Source: JABDJX01 sp039942715
GTDB taxonomy: Bacteria; Pseudomonadota; Alphaproteobacteria; Rhodobacterales; Rhodobacteraceae
Assembly (NCBI GenBank): GCA_039942715.1
Contig: JBDVBY010000006.1
Coordinates: 1-64,000 of the forward strand
Length of the DNA stretch: 64,000 bases
Direction of reading: 5' to 3'
Below the pieces are notes generated by a model. The model did no database searches. It was not told the origin of the DNA and saw nothing but the letters and a program-made list of their open reading frames with translations. Of the stretch, positions 8,619 to 17,664 are shown one piece after another. How positions within the stretch are numbered: the stretch's first letter is position 1; each line of letters opens with the position of its first letter. A program made the position numbers and the translations under genes.

Positions 8619-9533
8619 TTAGTCCTTTAGTATCGTATCCAGTTTTTGCAGATGATTTCCGACTTTGGCGCGCACCTTATCGGCCTCCTCAACGCTCCAT
8701 TTTCGAAACCCCTGCCCGGTTTTCATGCCCAACCGCCCTTCGGCGACCAGCTCCCGCAGATAGGGCGATGGCCCTGTTCTGCTTTCCAAATCAAAGAGCA
8801 CATTGTCGTGGATATCAAGCGTCAGGTCCGTGCCAACAAGGTCAGCATTTTCCAACGGCCCCAAGACAGCCAGCCTGCGACCGAAGCTGGATTTGATAAC
8901 TGTATCAACGGCTTCGGCGTCGCAAATACCATTTTCAACAAGGCTGATCGCCTCGCGCCATAGCGCGTGTTGCAGGCGGTTTCCGATAAAGCCCGGCACG
9001 TCTTTTTCGACCATTACCGGTGTTTTCCCGGCATGCGTCAACAGATCGAACATCGCCTGCGCACAGGCACTGTCAGTCCATTCGGTCTTCACCACCTCGA
9101 CCAACGGGATCATATGCGGCGGGTTCCACCAATGGGTTCCAAGTGCGCGGTGCTGCCCGTTTAGATGCGCCATGATCTTGGTGATTTGGATGACAGATGT
9201 GTTGGAGGCAAGGATCGCGTTAGCAGGAGCATGCGCCTCGATCTCGGCAAAAATCCTGTGCTTAATCTCAAGCTTTTCCGGCCCCGCTTCAAAGACAAAA
9301 TCGGCCTCTGCCACTGCCTCTGCCAACGTCGGGCATAGTGTCAAGCGGCTCAGAACGACTTCGGCTTCATCCGCAGCGCCCAAGGGCTTTAAGCTCTCAG
9401 CGATACGCGCAGGAACACTGGCGAGCGCCTCCTCCGACGGGTCTGTCACCGAAACGGAATACCCGGCGCGCGCCATGACAAGCGCAATGCCGTGGCCCAT
9501 CAGCCCGCCGCCTATGACAGCAACATTGCTCAT
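8619..9533 (-). CDS. 3-hydroxyacyl-CoA dehydrogenase family protein
   Basis: The 304-residue NAD-dependent enzyme begins with a Rossmann motif (VAVIGGGLMGHGIALVMARAG). It contains the catalytic region SNTSVIQITKI and LGTHWWNPPHMIPLVEVV with its active-site His, then KDVPGFIGNRL and the C-terminal helical domain. The family covers 3-hydroxybutyryl-CoA dehydrogenase and also CoA-free enzymes such as L-carnitine dehydrogenase. The nearby BKACE makes a free hydroxy acid plausible as substrate: oxidation to the beta-keto acid would feed cleavage by the BKACE. Start and the upstream SDR stop overlap by four bases. Confidence 0.85.
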   Translation of the reverse strand: MSNVAVIGGGLMGHGIALVMARAGYSVSVTDPSEEALASVPARIAESLKPLGAADEAEVVLSRLTLCPTLAEAVAEADFVFEAGPEKLEIKHRIFAEIEAHAPANAILASNTSVIQITKIMAHLNGQHRALGTHWWNPPHMIPLVEVVKTEWTDSACAQAMFDLLTHAGKTPVMVEKDVPGFIGNRLQHALWREAISLVENGICDAEAVDTVIKSSFGRRLAVLGPLENADLVGTDLTLDIHDNVLFDLESRTGPSPYLRELVAEGRLGMKTGQGFRKWSVEEADKVRAKVGNHLQKLDTILKD

Positions 9534-10324
9534 CCTGCGGTGTATCCTCCGTCGGCATAAAGGATGTGTCCGGTGTAGAAATCCGACGCCTTGGAGGCGA
9601 GGAACAGCAGTGGCCCGGCAAGGTCTTCGGGCTCTCCCAAACGCCCCTTAGGCACGCGTGTTAAGAAGCCTCCGCGGACGGCCTTTGCCTCGTCCGTGTC
9701 TTCGAACATCCAAGCAGTCAGCGGCGAACGGAAGACCGTCGGCGCAATCGCGTTCACTGTGATCCCAGTCGGCCCCAATTCACACCCAAGTGCTTTAGTG
9801 ATCCCATCGACCGCTGCTTTGGAAGCGCAATAGGCCGTGTAGCCCGCGGGATGGCCAAGAAGACCACGCGCGGAAGACACCAGAACGATCTTGCCACCGG
9901 TCCCTTGGGTTTTCATGACCGACGTTGCTGCGCGGGCCAAAAGCCAGCTTTGCGTGACGTTGGCGTCCATCACATTGGTGAAGGTTTCAGGCTCCATCTC
10001 GTCGATCTTGGCGACTTTGTTCATACCTGAAGCAACGACCAGAATATCGAGCGATCCGAAGGCATCAGTGGCCGAGGACATCATCGCCGCACAGGCTGCT
10101 TCGTCAGTGGGGCGCGCATTAACGGTGTGCACATCGGCGCCTGCATCGCGGCATTCCGTTGCAATCTCTTCCAAGGCATCCGCGCTGCCAGCAGCCAAAA
10201 CCAGCTTGCAGCCGGCGCCTGCCAAACAGCGCGCGGCAACCATGCCAAAAGCACCTGAGGCACCGGTGATCAGCGCAACTTTGCCCGACACATCGAACAT
10301 AGCCAGTGGATTGTTCAAACTCAT
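9530..10324 (-). CDS. SDR family NAD(P)-dependent oxidoreductase
   Basis: The 264-residue classical short-chain dehydrogenase has the cofactor motif TGASGAFGMVAARCL, an active-site serine in VLVSSARG and the catalytic YTAYCASK tetrad segment. It reduces or oxidises a hydroxyl/keto group of an unknown intermediate. It is embedded in the catabolic operon, overlapping the cupin gene by four bases upstream and the 3-hydroxyacyl-CoA-type dehydrogenase gene by four bases downstream. Confidence 0.9.
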   Translation of the reverse strand: MSLNNPLAMFDVSGKVALITGASGAFGMVAARCLAGAGCKLVLAAGSADALEEIATECRDAGADVHTVNARPTDEAACAAMMSSATDAFGSLDILVVASGMNKVAKIDEMEPETFTNVMDANVTQSWLLARAATSVMKTQGTGGKIVLVSSARGLLGHPAGYTAYCASKAAVDGITKALGCELGPTGITVNAIAPTVFRSPLTAWMFEDTDEAKAVRGGFLTRVPKGRLGEPEDLAGPLLFLASKASDFYTGHILYADGGYTAG

Positions 10325-10671
10325 GGCCTGCCTCCTTCAGGATACGGGATCACAACCAGCATTTTGCAAACGTGGTTTGATTTGTTTTCGATCCGCCGTT
10401 CTTGCCCCGCTGGCACAGTGCAGCTGTCCATTGCCCGCAGCACGTCGGTTTTGCCGTCCCACTCAATCGTCATCTCGCCTTCCAGCACGACGTAGACCTT
10501 TTCAAAGGGTGTGCTGTCTGGTCCGGCACCTCCGCCGGGAAGGAATTGAGAAAATCCGATCCACTGGTTATCTGGCCCGCCATCTTCAAAGCCTTGCAGG
10601 CGCAAACCACTAACATCCCAATGGTTCGGCGCCTCGTAGGGGACAGCGTCAGCGAAACGCTTGATCAGCAT
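10321..10671 (-). CDS. Cupin domain-containing small protein
   Basis: The 116-residue protein fits a single cupin barrel: VYVVLEGEMTIEWDGK in the first half and DSCTVPAGQERRIENKS in the second. The usual metal-binding histidines of cupin motif 1 are not obvious, so it may bind a ligand without a metal or act as an isomerase-like accessory. It shares one base with the hydrolase gene upstream and overlaps the SDR gene downstream, so it belongs to the pathway. Confidence 0.75.
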   Translation of the reverse strand: MLIKRFADAVPYEAPNHWDVSGLRLQGFEDGGPDNQWIGFSQFLPGGGAGPDSTPFEKVYVVLEGEMTIEWDGKTDVLRAMDSCTVPAGQERRIENKSNHVCKMLVVIPYPEGGRP

Positions 10672-11507
10672 CAGAAGTCTTCCCCGGCCTCGATACGGTA
10701 CTGCTGGCCTTTATCCATCATCGCAACAAGGCGAATGATACAACCATCACCGCGATCCCAGTTCCACGGGAAAAAGGCAAAGGTACAGCGTTTACCAGTA
10801 ATGGAATCCAGATCGCCGCCAACGTTTTCGATACCAAGAATACCTTCGTTGAACAGCATGTTGTGCACAGGCTCCCATTTCGGGAACGCTTCATCCCAAG
10901 CAATGCCGCCAGACCATTCTTTGTATTCCTCGGCCAAATGCGGATGCAGCGGACCGTTGCGGTGTGGACCGATGGCTGTGGCAAGCGGGTGATCGTTGGC
11001 TTGCGTATCGTGACCGACGACTTTGACGCCTTTTTCGATCATCCACTCGGCTGCAGATTCCACTAAGCCGGGACAATGGGTGAAATAATCGCCATCTTCA
11101 TATTCCTTATGCCAGCCCGTGTTGATGATCAGCACATCGTTTTTGCGGATCGCGTGCCCGCATGCCTTTTCAAGATCGTCGCCGGTGATCTGTTCCCACT
11201 GCTTTTTGGGAACCGACACAACAAGGCCAGAGCCAAAGAAATGCGGCAGCGGCACTTCATCAATAAACGGTGTGCCGGGCACGACGTGTGCGGGGGCATC
11301 GATGTGGGTAGTGACGTGCATCGTCGTTGTGAGTGTTTGCGACAACACGCCAGATTTCGCCATATAGTGCATCCGCTCAATCTGAACGTCGCGGAAATAG
11401 GGCCAGTTAGGGCATTGAAATCCATACCGGTGGCTGAGGTTTACGAACTCAAGCCCCATGTCGTTATCTAAATTGCCTTGAAATTCGATCCCACGGACTT
11501 TGACCAT
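10671..11507 (-). CDS. Cyclase family protein (metal-dependent amide/lactone hydrolase)
   Basis: The chosen start (MVKVRGIEFQGNL) has GGGAGGA eight bases upstream and gives 278 residues. An upstream extension of 33 codons without this site was discarded. The family motif HxxTHxDxPxH appears as HVTTHIDAPAHV, which binds manganese or zinc in isatin hydrolase and kynurenine formamidase relatives. Such enzymes open cyclic amides or hydrolyse formamides. It is the first gene of the long minus-strand operon, directly downstream of the shared IclR promoter region. Confidence 0.85.
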   Translation of the reverse strand: MVKVRGIEFQGNLDNDMGLEFVNLSHRYGFQCPNWPYFRDVQIERMHYMAKSGVLSQTLTTTMHVTTHIDAPAHVVPGTPFIDEVPLPHFFGSGLVVSVPKKQWEQITGDDLEKACGHAIRKNDVLIINTGWHKEYEDGDYFTHCPGLVESAAEWMIEKGVKVVGHDTQANDHPLATAIGPHRNGPLHPHLAEEYKEWSGGIAWDEAFPKWEPVHNMLFNEGILGIENVGGDLDSITGKRCTFAFFPWNWDRGDGCIIRLVAMMDKGQQYRIEAGEDF

Positions 11508-11582
11508 TTCGTATTCCTCCCATGCGTCTTTTGTTTTGAGACATTGGGGCATGCGGTTGGGCCACGCGTCAACATAAAACCG

Positions 11583-11608
11583 CAATGCGACTTTACTGCA
11601 TCGCATTG
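11583..11608. promoter_or_regulatory. Inverted repeat in the IclR/operon divergent promoter (likely operator)
   Basis: CAATGCGA and TCGCATTG are perfect 8-bp inverted arms separated by 10 bases (centre near 11596). They lie in the 169-base divergent region between the catabolic operon and the IclR-family gene. IclR-type dimers bind such palindromes close to their own genes. The repeat is seen directly. The link to the regulator is inferred from position. Confidence 0.6.
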
Positions 11609-11676
11609 TGATACACTATTATCTGTGCTTAACAGAAGCATCGAAAGTGACGAATATTATTACGGAGCCGCAAAAA

Positions 11677-12438
11677 ATGTCTGATTCGATTGAGAAATCT
11701 GCCCGAAGCGGCATTCAGGTTATTGCGCGCGCGGCGGCCATTTTGCGCGCGCTGAAGGCCGAGCAATCTGGCATGAGCCTTGGGCAGATCGCTCAAAACG
11801 TGGGGCTGCCCCGCTCGACAGTGCAAAGAATCGTCAACGCGCTGCAGACTGAGCATCTCGTCATTTCCGAACCCGGCGGGCGCGGATTACGCCTTGGCCC
11901 CGAGGTCAGCGCACTGGCCGAAGCAACGCGGTACAACGTCGTTGAAACCTGCCGACTGCTGTTGATGGAATTAACCCAAGCTACCGGAGAGACCGCCGAT
12001 CTGTCGGTGATGCGCGGTGCGGGGATGATCTTTCTAGACCAAGTGCCCGGTACGCATCGTCTGCGCACAGTCTCCTCAGTGGGAGAGGTTTTTCCATTGA
12101 CGACCACCGCCAATGGCAAGGCGTGTTTGTCAATGATCGAGAAGGAAGCGGCCGAAAAACTCATTCTCGCGGAATGGGATCGTCGTGGCATCGACGGCAA
12201 TTTGGTACGCTTTATGGCGAAGTTGGATCTGGTGCGTGAAACCAGCCTGGCCTTTGATCTTGATCAGCACACGCCCGGCATTTCCGCAATTGGCTTTGCC
12301 TTTAAGGATTTCACAGGTGATCTTCATGCGATTTCCGTACCGGTTCCGACCACGCGATTTGAAGCGTTAAGACCGCGTGTAGAAGCGGCCCTGCGGCAAA
12401 CCTCAAAGCATATCGAAAAGATAATGTCGCCGGATTGA
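11677..12438 (+). CDS. IclR family transcriptional regulator
   Basis: The start MSDSIEK was chosen because GGAG lies at proper spacing; an upstream extension crosses the promoter region. The 253-residue protein has the N-terminal winged helix-turn-helix (MSLGQIAQNVGLPRSTVQRI) and the C-terminal effector domain with TTANGKACLS. IclR proteins repress or activate catabolic genes in response to pathway intermediates. It is divergent from the operon starting at 11507 and very likely controls it, binding at the inverted repeat at 11583-11608. Confidence 0.9.
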   Translation: MSDSIEKSARSGIQVIARAAAILRALKAEQSGMSLGQIAQNVGLPRSTVQRIVNALQTEHLVISEPGGRGLRLGPEVSALAEATRYNVVETCRLLLMELTQATGETADLSVMRGAGMIFLDQVPGTHRLRTVSSVGEVFPLTTTANGKACLSMIEKEAAEKLILAEWDRRGIDGNLVRFMAKLDLVRETSLAFDLDQHTPGISAIGFAFKDFTGDLHAISVPVPTTRFEALRPRVEAALRQTSKHIEKIMSPD

Positions 12439-12447
12439 GCCGCCTCT

Positions 12448-14202
12448 CTAGCGCGCCAAAATTGAGCCCAAAACCCGCCTCAGTTCAGCTTGCGGATCAC
12501 CAGCCAAATCAACACTGCGCCAGCACACATGCTGATCCGGGCGCACCAAAAGACACCCTGCATCTTTCACCTCGCTTGAACGCGCCCAAGCACCACTGTG
12601 ATCAACGTAGCTTTGACGTGGGCCGATCAAATGACATAGGATTTCAACGCCAAGTTCATCCCCGACCGCACGCGCAGCATCGCACCACACTGCACCACCA
12701 AGCCCGGTAAACAAAGTGAAACGCCCGCCCCCTGCCAAATCAAGCGTCGAGTGCTTGCCGCCCTCACTGTCAAATACCCAAGCGTGCGGAAGTCGCGCGC
12801 CGGGCCAAGTGGTCGGTTGATAGTGCAGATCGGCATCGAGGTCGAAAGCAGGCTCAGACTGACCATCTGTAACAATGGCGTCTGAATGATACCGCTGGTT
12901 CATCTCAATACCGTGAGCGTCAAATTCGTATTTCTTAAATTCAATCGCCGCATTCAAAGCCGCCCGCTGCGCTTCAGCATCGGCGCCTGTGCCGCACCGC
13001 GCATTCATGTTCGCCTTGATCTTTTCAACGTCCGTACCACCCGTCATTCCAAGTGCTTCGAAGATCGGACCAAACTCACCAATTGATTGGTTAGCACGCG
13101 TCACAATCTGTTTGGCAATTGGCGCGCGTTCTGTGTTGTAGGTGTCTAACAAGGCCTCCCCTGCCTGTCCTTTGAGAACCGACGCCAACTTCCAGCACAG
13201 GTTGAAAGCGTCCTGAATAGAGGTGTTCGAGCCAAGACCATTTGAGGGCGGATGACGGTGCGCTGCATCGCCCATGATAAACACACGCCCCATAGAAAGC
13301 TGTGTGGCGTAGGCATCGTTCACCGTCCACGTGTTCGCACTGAGCAGTTCAATTTCAAGCTCGGGGTCTCCCACCAGCTGACGTGCCACTTCGGTCGCCA
13401 TCGCCTCATCTACATCGGGTGCAGGCTCATTAATGTCATACCCCCAAACGATCAGCCATTCGTTCCACGGGCGGATCATTCGCACCAGTCCCATGCCAAT
13501 CCCGCCAACATCCGCTCCGGGCTGCATCACCCAGTACAAAACAGACGGGCGATGCGCGACGTATTTCGACAGATCAGCGCGGAACAGAATATTCATCGAC
13601 CCGCCAACGCCCATCTTGCCTTCAATCGGCAAGTCTTCGTGTTCGGCCACCAGTGAATTGCCACCATCCGCGCCAATCAAATATTTCGAGCGGATCGTTA
13701 CCTCTTTGCCCGTCAGGCGATCAAGGCAAGTAGTAATCACCCCGTCGCTGTCCTGAACATGTGATAGATACTCTGTGCTCATCCGCGCCTGCGTGCCACG
13801 GCTACAGGCAACTTTGAACAGTAACGGCTCCATGAAAGTCTGCGGCAAATCGTTCATGAACGTCGGACTGCTCAGCAGATGCTCGGCCTTCGAGTTAGGG
13901 TGCGTGCCCCAAGAGTTCAATCGCCCAATCTCTTCGCCCGCAAGGCTCTCGCAAAAGACGTTTTCTCCCATCAACTCTTGCCCGGTCGCATGAAGATACG
14001 CTTCGTCCTCAACCTCGCGTCCTAAATCCCGAAGCACCTCCATAGTGCGTTGATTGGTGATGTGTGCACGCGGCGTGTTGGCCAGCCAGCGGTAACGGTT
14101 AATGACCATGTTTTCGACACCGTAGCTTGAAAGCAAAGCCGCCGAAGACGAGCCAGCAGGCCCCGTACCAATGATCAAAACGTCGGTGCTTATATCTTCC
14201 AT
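12448..14202 (-). CDS. FAD-dependent aromatic monooxygenase (PheA/TfdB-like)
   Basis: The 584-residue flavoprotein has the dinucleotide motif IIGTGPAGSSSAALLSSYG at the N-terminus. It also has the second FAD motif GDAAHRHPPSNGLGSN near residue 300 and a C-terminal thioredoxin-like region typical of phenol 2-monooxygenase and 2,4-dichlorophenol hydroxylase. These enzymes hydroxylate an aromatic ring using NAD(P)H and oxygen. The gene converges with the IclR gene and is therefore not in its operon, but its position makes it a likely pathway member. It would fit an aromatic or heteroaromatic substrate entering the cluster. Confidence 0.87.
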   Translation of the reverse strand: MEDISTDVLIIGTGPAGSSSAALLSSYGVENMVINRYRWLANTPRAHITNQRTMEVLRDLGREVEDEAYLHATGQELMGENVFCESLAGEEIGRLNSWGTHPNSKAEHLLSSPTFMNDLPQTFMEPLLFKVACSRGTQARMSTEYLSHVQDSDGVITTCLDRLTGKEVTIRSKYLIGADGGNSLVAEHEDLPIEGKMGVGGSMNILFRADLSKYVAHRPSVLYWVMQPGADVGGIGMGLVRMIRPWNEWLIVWGYDINEPAPDVDEAMATEVARQLVGDPELEIELLSANTWTVNDAYATQLSMGRVFIMGDAAHRHPPSNGLGSNTSIQDAFNLCWKLASVLKGQAGEALLDTYNTERAPIAKQIVTRANQSIGEFGPIFEALGMTGGTDVEKIKANMNARCGTGADAEAQRAALNAAIEFKKYEFDAHGIEMNQRYHSDAIVTDGQSEPAFDLDADLHYQPTTWPGARLPHAWVFDSEGGKHSTLDLAGGGRFTLFTGLGGAVWCDAARAVGDELGVEILCHLIGPRQSYVDHSGAWARSSEVKDAGCLLVRPDQHVCWRSVDLAGDPQAELRRVLGSILAR

Positions 14203-14664
14203 GTGCGCGCTCTCCCTTGCGGCAAAGATAGCTGCAAATTGCTAAATGTCATTGCTGAATTTGAGGTATCAAGAAGTTCTAACCAAAACTCTGATAGTTG
14301 CAGGTTGGTCTTGCTGCGCGCCCACGCAGCGAAGACTTGACGCTTCCGCTTTGGGCTCAAAGCCGACATCTGACGCTTTCGGTCGGACCTTTGGCCGACC
14401 GAAAGGTGGCCAAGGTCTGCTTTGCGGACAAACCTGCCATTGGCGAACTCGTGACACCAAATACGGTGCACAACCGCCCGGCACAGTCCGGGCATCGCCC
14501 GACCGCCTCAGCCCGGCAATATGGACACTGACAGATACCAAACGCCCTGAAACAAATGAAACCAATTTTGTCACTTTTGAACAACGTACTGAAACATGCC
14601 GGGATTAGTCCATTGAGCCGAGAAACGCGGCAAATCGCGGCGTCGGACAACAAGGATCAAATCA
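14203..14664. repeat. Intergenic region with diverged roseobacter-type repeat motifs
   Basis: No gene was supported here. The stretch 14325-14460 is a mosaic of short phrases such as CTTTGGGCTCAAAGCCGAC and short inverted repeats (GGTCGG ... CCGACC near 14382-14402). Similar phrases recur at 15430-15640, 19847-20010, 30236-30465 and 30868-30945. The distal part upstream of 14665 holds the ribosome-binding site (AAGGA) of the next gene. Confidence 0.5.
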
Positions 14665-15399
14665 ATGAATGCATACCTTTATTGGATACCCGCAAACGAA
14701 TTTCGCGCCGCAAGCAACATCGTTCGCGATATGGGGTTGAACCTGTCCGGGAGTCGAATGACGCCGTGCGAAACATTACGTGTCGCGCCAGGCCGCGCCA
14801 TCTATGCGACTCCGCAGGTCTTCACTCGCATGTGTACCCGCCAAGGGTCATGGTACAATGCATCGAAACGCAACGGTCTTTTTTTGCTGCTCAGCCCGGT
14901 TCGTTTGAGCGCGGAACTTGATTGCCATCTCGATGCAGAATTGAAGAAAAGCACATTTCAACCCGAAACTCTTCCTACGAATGAAGAGCTTCAGTCCCTC
15001 ATCAACTCCCCAGAATACAAAGGTCAGCGCCCCTACGAATGGGAGCAGGTAAAGGCAATCGAACGCGTGATGATGAAGCTGTTCTTCCTTTTCAACCAAT
15101 TTTGGGGGCTCCGGGATGGCCTTGCAAAGCATTGGCTGACCCACCGCGCCAATCACGCCAATTTCCTTGCCGCCCGGTTCACGACGATGGTCGACGGCGA
15201 AGAAGTGGCCCATTCAGTCTCTGAAAACGCCGGTGTCTGTTCCTCCTGCGTCGAGTTCTTCAACATCATCACGCCTGACGCTCGCAAGCTTGTACGGGCT
15301 TGCCCGGGCGCGGCCACATTTGGCGGCGCAGAGCGGGATGTGTTTATCGATGTTCGACCCATTCGCGGACAGGACCACTCTGCACGCCATGCCGCATGA
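14665..15399 (+). CDS. Hypothetical protein, 244 residues
   Basis: The family is not recognised. The ATG follows AAGGA at suitable spacing, and the open frame has ordinary codon use. The protein is soluble and has no signal peptide or membrane segment. Visible features are a Trp/Phe-rich middle region (MMKLFFLFNQFWGLRDGL), a CSSC pair (GVCSSCVEFFN) and an Arg/Ala-rich C-terminus (ARKLVRACPGAATFGG). It stands alone between two repeat-rich gaps, so gene context offers no function. The CSSC pair could bind a metal or form a disulfide, which is only a guess. Confidence 0.6.
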   Translation: MNAYLYWIPANEFRAASNIVRDMGLNLSGSRMTPCETLRVAPGRAIYATPQVFTRMCTRQGSWYNASKRNGLFLLLSPVRLSAELDCHLDAELKKSTFQPETLPTNEELQSLINSPEYKGQRPYEWEQVKAIERVMMKLFFLFNQFWGLRDGLAKHWLTHRANHANFLAARFTTMVDGEEVAHSVSENAGVCSSCVEFFNIITPDARKLVRACPGAATFGGAERDVFIDVRPIRGQDHSARHAA

Positions 15400-15778
15400 T
15401 TTGGGCCAACCATTTTTTGCCTCGCGGTTGTGAGCCAGTCCGCATTGGGTTCACAGCCGTCATTCGACTCTTTCGGTCAAACTTGTTGGCCCACCAAGGG
15501 CATCTAAGGCCAGCTTAGCGGGACAAAGCTGACAATCTACTTTGTGCGCGAAGGTCCGCTTTGCGTGCTTCGCACTGGGGCCGCGAAAAACACTATTGGG
15601 TCGGTCACCAGAAACCCTGCATTTGCAGACGCGAACTATGGACAAGTTGAGCAGCGCGCCAAAATTTCGTCAAATTGGGCAGTCTGTAGATCGTAAAGTC
15701 ACATTCGTTCTATGGCGACAATTTGCAAACAAAGCCAAGCGCAGTAAAACCATTGCGGGCTAGAAGGAGGCTGCTTGT
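15400..15778. repeat. Intergenic region with repeat-like phrases; RBS of next gene at the end
   Basis: No gene was supported. The segment from about 15425 to 15660 again has the phrases seen in other large gaps (CCGCATTGGGTTCACAGCCG, GGTCCGCTTTGCGTGCTTCG). A strong ribosome-binding site (AAGGAGG at 15764-15770) closes the gap in front of the TIM-barrel gene, so the promoter for the sugar-type module should lie in the final part. Confidence 0.45.
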
Positions 15779-16594
15779 ATGATATTGAAATGGGGTCTCA
15801 ACCAGATGACGATGCGCAATGCGTCCGTCATCGAGTTACTCAATACAGCAAAACGCCTCGGTTGTGAGGGCATTGAGTTACGCAATGATTTGGGCAGCCC
15901 TCTCTTTGATGGCATGTCGCTAGAGCAATTGCGAGACGAGGTTAAACGTCGTGGGCTTCGTATTTTGGGACTTGCTGAAGTCTATGGTTTCAACGGCAAG
16001 GATTCAGAGCGCATACGCGCCGAAGTGCGCCACCTATGCGCACAGGCGAATTCGCTCCGCAGTGAAGCGATTGTGCTTATCCCTGAAATTTTCAAGAACC
16101 CGGTTGACCAAAAAGATCAGCTGAACCTTCTCCGAGTTGCGCTTGATCTTCTAAAGCCGATCATCGAAAAATCTGGTGTGATTGCTTTGATCGAGCCCCT
16201 TGGATTTTTTAACAGCAGTCTACAGCTCAAAGCAGATGCCGTTCGGGTTCTCGACGAGATGGGGCGACCGGCGTGCTATGCTTTGGTGCATGACACGTTC
16301 CATCACGCCCTATCCGGGGAGGTCGATGTTTTTGGCGATTTGACCCGTGTCGTTCACATATCGGGTGTGGATGATCACAACTGCGCAACCCATGCACTCA
16401 CAGATGCGCATCGTGGACTCGTCGCCCAATCAGATCGATTGGGAAATTTGAAACAAATCAGTCTCTTACGTTCACAAGGTTTCGTTGGTCCGTACTCATT
16501 CGAGGCTTTCTCTCCGAAAGTGCACGCGCTGGAAAATCCAATCAAGGCGCTTTTGGGTTCTGCTGAATTCATCACCTCTGCGCTTGGTGAGTGA
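15779..16594 (+). CDS. TIM-barrel sugar isomerase/epimerase-like protein
   Basis: The 271-residue protein has the AP-endonuclease-2-type TIM barrel of the sugar phosphate isomerase/epimerase superfamily. Visible elements are GCEGIELRNDLGSP near the N-terminus, VIALIEPLGF (metal-ligand Glu), YALVHDTFHHALSGE (Asp/His ligands), VVHISGVDD and GPYSFEAFS. The family includes hydroxypyruvate isomerase, inosose dehydratase (IolE) and ketose epimerases. It heads a module with a complete sugar-type ABC importer, so it probably converts the imported sugar or cyclitol. The exact reaction cannot be assigned. Confidence 0.8.
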   Translation: MILKWGLNQMTMRNASVIELLNTAKRLGCEGIELRNDLGSPLFDGMSLEQLRDEVKRRGLRILGLAEVYGFNGKDSERIRAEVRHLCAQANSLRSEAIVLIPEIFKNPVDQKDQLNLLRVALDLLKPIIEKSGVIALIEPLGFFNSSLQLKADAVRVLDEMGRPACYALVHDTFHHALSGEVDVFGDLTRVVHISGVDDHNCATHALTDAHRGLVAQSDRLGNLKQISLLRSQGFVGPYSFEAFSPKVHALENPIKALLGSAEFITSALGE

Positions 16595-16706
16595 AAAGAC
16601 GTTTGAGACTGAATGATACATTAACCTCGATCAGCAGTTGCGTGTGATGTAGCATTCCTGCGCTCGGCATAAATTTGTGACGGGCACTTTTAGGGAGGAA
16701 AACTAA

Positions 16707-17645
16707 ATGAAAAAATCACTCATCTCTGCGGGCCTTGTCTCGCTTATGGCCACCGGTGCTTTTGCGCAGGAAATTGGCGCAACGATTTCACGGTTTGATG
16801 ACAACTGGCTGACAGTCATGCGCAACGGCATGACAGAGCACGCAGACAGTCTGGGTGGTGTGAGCCTTCAGATGGAGGACGCGACCGACGATCTCGCTAA
16901 ACAGATCGACCAAGTCAAAAACTTTGTGGCGTCCGGCGTTGATGCGATCATCGTAAATATCGTTGATACTTCGGCAGGTGCTGCGATCACCGAAGCTGCT
17001 GGCGATGTGCCGTTGGTGTTTGTGAATCGCGAGCCTGATAATGTAAACGAACTTCCGCCAACCCAGGCGTTCGTCGCGTCCAACGAGATTGAGTCTGGCA
17101 CACTTTCAGCATTCCAGATTTGTAACAATCTGCGCGCAGACGGCAAAGCCGGTGGTGCACGAGGTTACATCATGAACGGTCAGCTTTCCAACCAAGCCGC
17201 AGTTCAGCGCACCAAGGACGTTTATGACGTGATTGGTATGGACATGTGTAACTTCATGGAAATCATTGGCGAGCAAACTGCCAACTGGTCGCGCGACGAA
17301 GCGCAGGATTTGATGACCAATTGGATGTCGTCTGGCGAACCGTTCGACTTTGTTTTGGCCAACAATGACGAAATGGCCATTGGCGCAATCCAGGCAATGA
17401 AAGCCGCTGGCATGGATATGGCTGACGTACAGGTCGGCGGTGTTGATGCATCGCAAGACGCGTTGGTTTCAATGCAGGCTGGTGATTATGACGTCACCGT
17501 TTTCCAGGACGCGTTCGGTCAAGGTGCAGGTTCAGTCAACACGGCCATCGCTTTGTCAAAAGGCGAAACTGTTGATCAAAAGGTCTACATCCCGTTCAAG
17601 CTGGTGACGCCGGCGAACATGGATGACTTCCTAGACAAGAACTAA
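16707..17645 (+). CDS. Sugar ABC transporter substrate-binding protein
   Basis: The 312-residue protein has a clear signal peptide (MKKSLISAGLVSLMATGAFA) and a type I periplasmic binding fold of the ribose/inositol class. Conserved elements include NFVASGVDAIIVNIVDTSA, FVNREPD, NNDEMAIGAIQAMKAAG and VGGVDASQDAL. GGGAGGA sits just upstream of the ATG. Resemblance to inositol- or rhizopine-type binders is an impression from motifs rather than a firm call. The hairpin that follows at 17665 fits its expected over-expression relative to the permease. Confidence 0.88.
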   Translation: MKKSLISAGLVSLMATGAFAQEIGATISRFDDNWLTVMRNGMTEHADSLGGVSLQMEDATDDLAKQIDQVKNFVASGVDAIIVNIVDTSAGAAITEAAGDVPLVFVNREPDNVNELPPTQAFVASNEIESGTLSAFQICNNLRADGKAGGARGYIMNGQLSNQAAVQRTKDVYDVIGMDMCNFMEIIGEQTANWSRDEAQDLMTNWMSSGEPFDFVLANNDEMAIGAIQAMKAAGMDMADVQVGGVDASQDALVSMQAGDYDVTVFQDAFGQGAGSVNTAIALSKGETVDQKVYIPFKLVTPANMDDFLDKN

Positions 17646-17664
17646 AGTCTTACCCAAGATACGA

